DNA of 15,307 nucleotides from the NCBI GenBank assembly GCA_040882645.1, contig JBBEAX010000075.1:1-15307 (forward strand). Reading direction: 5' to 3'. Positions 13,747 to 15,307 of the stretch are shown here, in pieces; position 1 is the stretch's first letter; each line of letters starts with the position of its first letter. The position numbers and the translations under genes are program-made. The DNA is from JAUYIV01 sp040882645 (GTDB lineage Bacteria > Actinomycetota > Acidimicrobiia > Spongiisociales > UBA11373). The notes under the pieces were generated by a model. That model was not told where the DNA came from. It saw only the letters and a list, made by a program, of their open reading frames with translations, and searched no databases.

Positions 13747-14160
13747 ATGTTTCGCAAGAGACAGAAGCCGACCGAGGTCGTCCGGCTGAACGAACTCGAA
13801 CAACTCGCCGCCGAGGGGAAGCCGATCCTCATCGACTTCTGGAAGGTCGGCTGCAACCCGTGCCGGGTCATGGACGGCATCGTCGGCGAATTGGCAGATG
13901 AATTCGCCGGATCGGCTCACATCGTCAAGGTCAACGTCGGCAAGGTGCCCGGGGCGATCGAGGCATTCGGTATCCGCTCGACACCGACATTCGTGCTTCT
14001 GGGCCGCTCCCAGAAAAAGCCGTCCAAGAAGGCTCGCAAGCGCGCCGGCGGCGCACCGGCCGCTTCCACTGCCCACTCCCCGCGGTGGCGCGCGTCGGGT
14101 CTCGTCAACAAGGACGTACTGGCCAGGGCACTCGAGTCGAACGGGGCCAAGAGGTCCTAG
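13747..14160 (+). CDS. Thioredoxin-like protein
   Basis: A 137-residue thioredoxin-fold protein for disulfide exchange in the cytoplasm. The redox site is CNPC (36-39) in DFWKVGCNPCRVM instead of the usual WCGPC, and the cis-proline is in RSTPTF (77-82). Between the last strand and the C-terminal helix is an unusual insert rich in lysine and arginine (89-116, with KKPSKKARKRAGG), which could bind nucleic acid or membrane phospholipid. No signal peptide is seen. GAGGTG lies 11 bases ahead of the ATG, a rather long spacing. It follows the PPOX gene by 62 bases but seems to have its own promoter. Partner not known. Confidence 0.83.
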   Translation: MFRKRQKPTEVVRLNELEQLAAEGKPILIDFWKVGCNPCRVMDGIVGELADEFAGSAHIVKVNVGKVPGAIEAFGIRSTPTFVLLGRSQKKPSKKARKRAGGAPAASTAHSPRWRASGLVNKDVLARALESNGAKRS

Positions 14161-14190
14161 GAACCTGGTCGCATCCGCCTCCGGTGTCGG

Positions 14191-14196
14191 TATTCT
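14191..14196 (+). promoter_or_regulatory. -10 box of the LiaF-type gene (leaderless)
   Basis: TATTCT, seven bases, then ATG at 14204. One of the closest matches to TATAAT-type boxes in the window. Confidence 0.6.
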
Positions 14197-14203
14197 TCAG
14201 TCC

Positions 14204-14575
14204 ATGCCCTACGTCGAAGTCAAGCCACCCCGCCCAATCTTCTTCGGACTGGCGCTGATCACCATTGGCGTCCTCTTCCTGCTTCGAGAGTTCGACGTCG
14301 TCCCCGACATCTCGTTTTGGACCTTCGTGTGGCTGGCGATCGGCGGATGGCTATTCGTTGGCACGCTGGCCGGCAGTCGCAGCGGCTGGTTCTGGCCGCT
14401 GACGCTCCTGTTGATCGGCATCTTCATGCTCCTACGCGACCTCGAGGTGTTCGATCAGGACTTCTCGATCTGGCCGATCGTGGTGATCGCCTTCGGACTC
14501 GCCATCCTGTTCGAGGCCATGGGTTGGGGCGGTCGCGCCAAATTGAAGTCCGAAGTCTGGCGTAACGAATCCTGA
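14204..14575 (+). CDS. Four-helix membrane protein (LiaF-type transmembrane domain)
   Basis: A 123-residue protein with four hydrophobic segments at about 12-28, 37-56, 62-78 and 87-104, joined by short loops. Repeated GxxLLxxGxxxLLRxxxV-like patterns (LALITIGVLFLLREFDV and LTLLLIGIFMLLRDLEV) suggest an internal duplication of a two-helix unit, as in the LiaF transmembrane / DUF5668 type found beside envelope-stress regulators. No partner gene of that kind lies next to it. ATG at 14204 with TATTCT seven bases upstream. The C-terminus is short and basic. Function unknown. Confidence 0.78.
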   Translation: MPYVEVKPPRPIFFGLALITIGVLFLLREFDVVPDISFWTFVWLAIGGWLFVGTLAGSRSGWFWPLTLLLIGIFMLLRDLEVFDQDFSIWPIVVIAFGLAILFEAMGWGGRAKLKSEVWRNES

Positions 14576-14578
14576 CCA

Positions 14579-14598
14579 GGGGGCCTGACTCCGCCCCC
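14579..14598 (+). terminator. Hairpin after the LiaF-type gene
   Basis: GGGGGC/GCCCCC with an 8-base loop, 3 bases past the stop. It ends three bases before the TACTCT box of the next gene. Confidence 0.5.
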
Positions 14599-14601
14599 AA
14601 G

Positions 14602-14607
14602 TACTCT
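14602..14607 (+). promoter_or_regulatory. -10 box of the P-type ATPase gene
   Basis: TACTCT ends 11 bases before the ATG at 14619, so a very short leader of about five bases is expected. Confidence 0.4.
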
Positions 14608-14618
14608 GGACCGCGGCC

Positions 14619-15307
14619 ATGGTGATGGGCACCCAGGAAAGCGCGCAGCGCCCGGCGCTCACCGGGCTCACGACTGCCGAGGTCCGCCGCCGGATAGCAG
14701 CGGGCGCGGTCAACCGGGTCCCCGGCGGTCCGAGCCGCACCGTCGCCGAGATCATCAAGGCCAACGTCATCACCCTGTTCAACATGCTCCTCGGCGCCCT
14801 GCTGGTCGTGATTCTCATCGTGGCGCCTCCGCAGGACGCCCTCTTCGGCATCGTCCTGGTGGCCAATGCGGCAATCGGGATCATCCAGGAATTGCGAGCG
14901 AAGCGAACCCTGGACCGGCTCGCTCTCCTCAGTGCTCCCCGGGCAGTCGTGATCAGGGACGGGGCCAAACGGGAGATTCCGGTCCACGAGGTAGTCATCG
15001 ACGATCTACTGTCCATCGCCCCCGGCGACCAGATCGTTGTCGATGGACTCGTCGTGCTCGGGCAAGGGCTTGAGATCAACGAGGCACTGCTCACCGGGGA
15101 GGCCGACCCGGTGCCCAAGGAGCACGCGGACGAGGTGCTGTCGGGCTCGTTCGTGTCGTCGGGTTCCGGGATCTACAAGGCACGGAGGATCGGGGTAGAC
15201 GCCTACGCCGCCAAGCTCGCCGCCGAAGCCAAGAAGTTCACGCTGGTCAACTCCGAGCTGCGCCGCGGGATCGACTGGATCCTCGCGGCCATCGGATGGG
15301 TGATGGT
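14619..15307 (+). CDS. Cation-transporting P-type ATPase, N-terminal part (runs off the window)
   Basis: The first 229 residues of a membrane ATPase. Seen: an N-terminal cytoplasmic tail with LTGLTTAEVRRRIAAGAVNR (the cation-ATPase N-terminal motif), the first two membrane helices (about 51-69 and 74-91), and the actuator domain with IAPGDQIVVDG (133-143) and LTGEADPVPK (158-167). The usual TGES is TGEA, as in mycobacterial CtpE-like (calcium-related) ATPases. The phosphorylation DKTG site and most of the transport helices lie beyond the window. ATG at 14619 is followed at once by GTG and by another ATG at 14625, so the start is uncertain by a few codons. The ion is not determinable here. Confidence 0.9.
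   Translation, partial: MVMGTQESAQRPALTGLTTAEVRRRIAAGAVNRVPGGPSRTVAEIIKANVITLFNMLLGALLVVILIVAPPQDALFGIVLVANAAIGIIQELRAKRTLDRLALLSAPRAVVIRDGAKREIPVHEVVIDDLLSIAPGDQIVVDGLVVLGQGLEINEALLTGEADPVPKEHADEVLSGSFVSSGSGIYKARRIGVDAYAAKLAAEAKKFTLVNSELRRGIDWILAAIGWVM

Overview
The window is GC-rich double-stranded DNA from a bacterium that most resembles an actinobacterium, possibly of the class Acidimicrobiia. The grounds are the heavy use of GTG starts, the many start codons lying 6-7 bases after a TANNNT -10 box (leaderless mRNAs), an Eis-type acetyltransferase, a PPOX/F420-type flavoprotein and a CtpE-like P-type ATPase. Placement below phylum is an inference. A run of exactly 100 N at 2440-2539 shows this is a draft scaffold, probably from a genome or metagenome assembly.

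Layout. 1-2324 (minus strand): 5' part of acetyl-CoA synthetase (acsA, cut by the window edge), a translin/TRAX-family protein and a small two-helix membrane protein. 2262-2630: a 107-bp tandem repeat that copies the start of the membrane protein gene and is interrupted by the N gap. 2671-5423 (minus): a tight operon plsY-moeA-moaC-mog in which every junction overlaps (GTGA or GTGGTTGA). It joins phospholipid acylation to three steps of molybdenum cofactor synthesis. 5474-8033 (plus): divergent methylthioadenosine phosphorylase (mtnP), a SAF-domain (CpaB-like) protein, a 450-bp array of highly structured 159-bp palindromic repeats, and undecaprenyl-diphosphatase (uppP).

8191-9818 (minus): an unassigned zinc-ribbon/helical protein and a SnoaL/NTF2-fold protein. 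9934-10980 (plus): a class-C beta-lactamase-type serine hydrolase with a TTG start, convergent with an Eis-like N-acetyltransferase (11005-12240, minus). 12297-15307 (plus): a secreted protein with a PKD-like WGDG motif, a PPOX-class flavoprotein, a thioredoxin-like protein, a four-helix LiaF-type membrane protein and the start of a cation P-type ATPase.

Most genes are ordinary housekeeping or accessory genes. The unusual content is mainly in non-coding structure: the 159-bp repeat with a 21-bp perfect terminal inverted repeat and three internal hairpins, with a truncated inverted copy 6 kb away; the 107-bp repeat whose unit carries hairpin, ribosome binding site and start codon and whose period makes successive short ORFs overlap by GTGA; a strong G-quadruplex motif next to a leaderless promoter; and the repeated leaderless promoter layout. 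I see no defence island, CRISPR array, transposase, tRNA or rRNA. I did not find a clear new multi-gene system.
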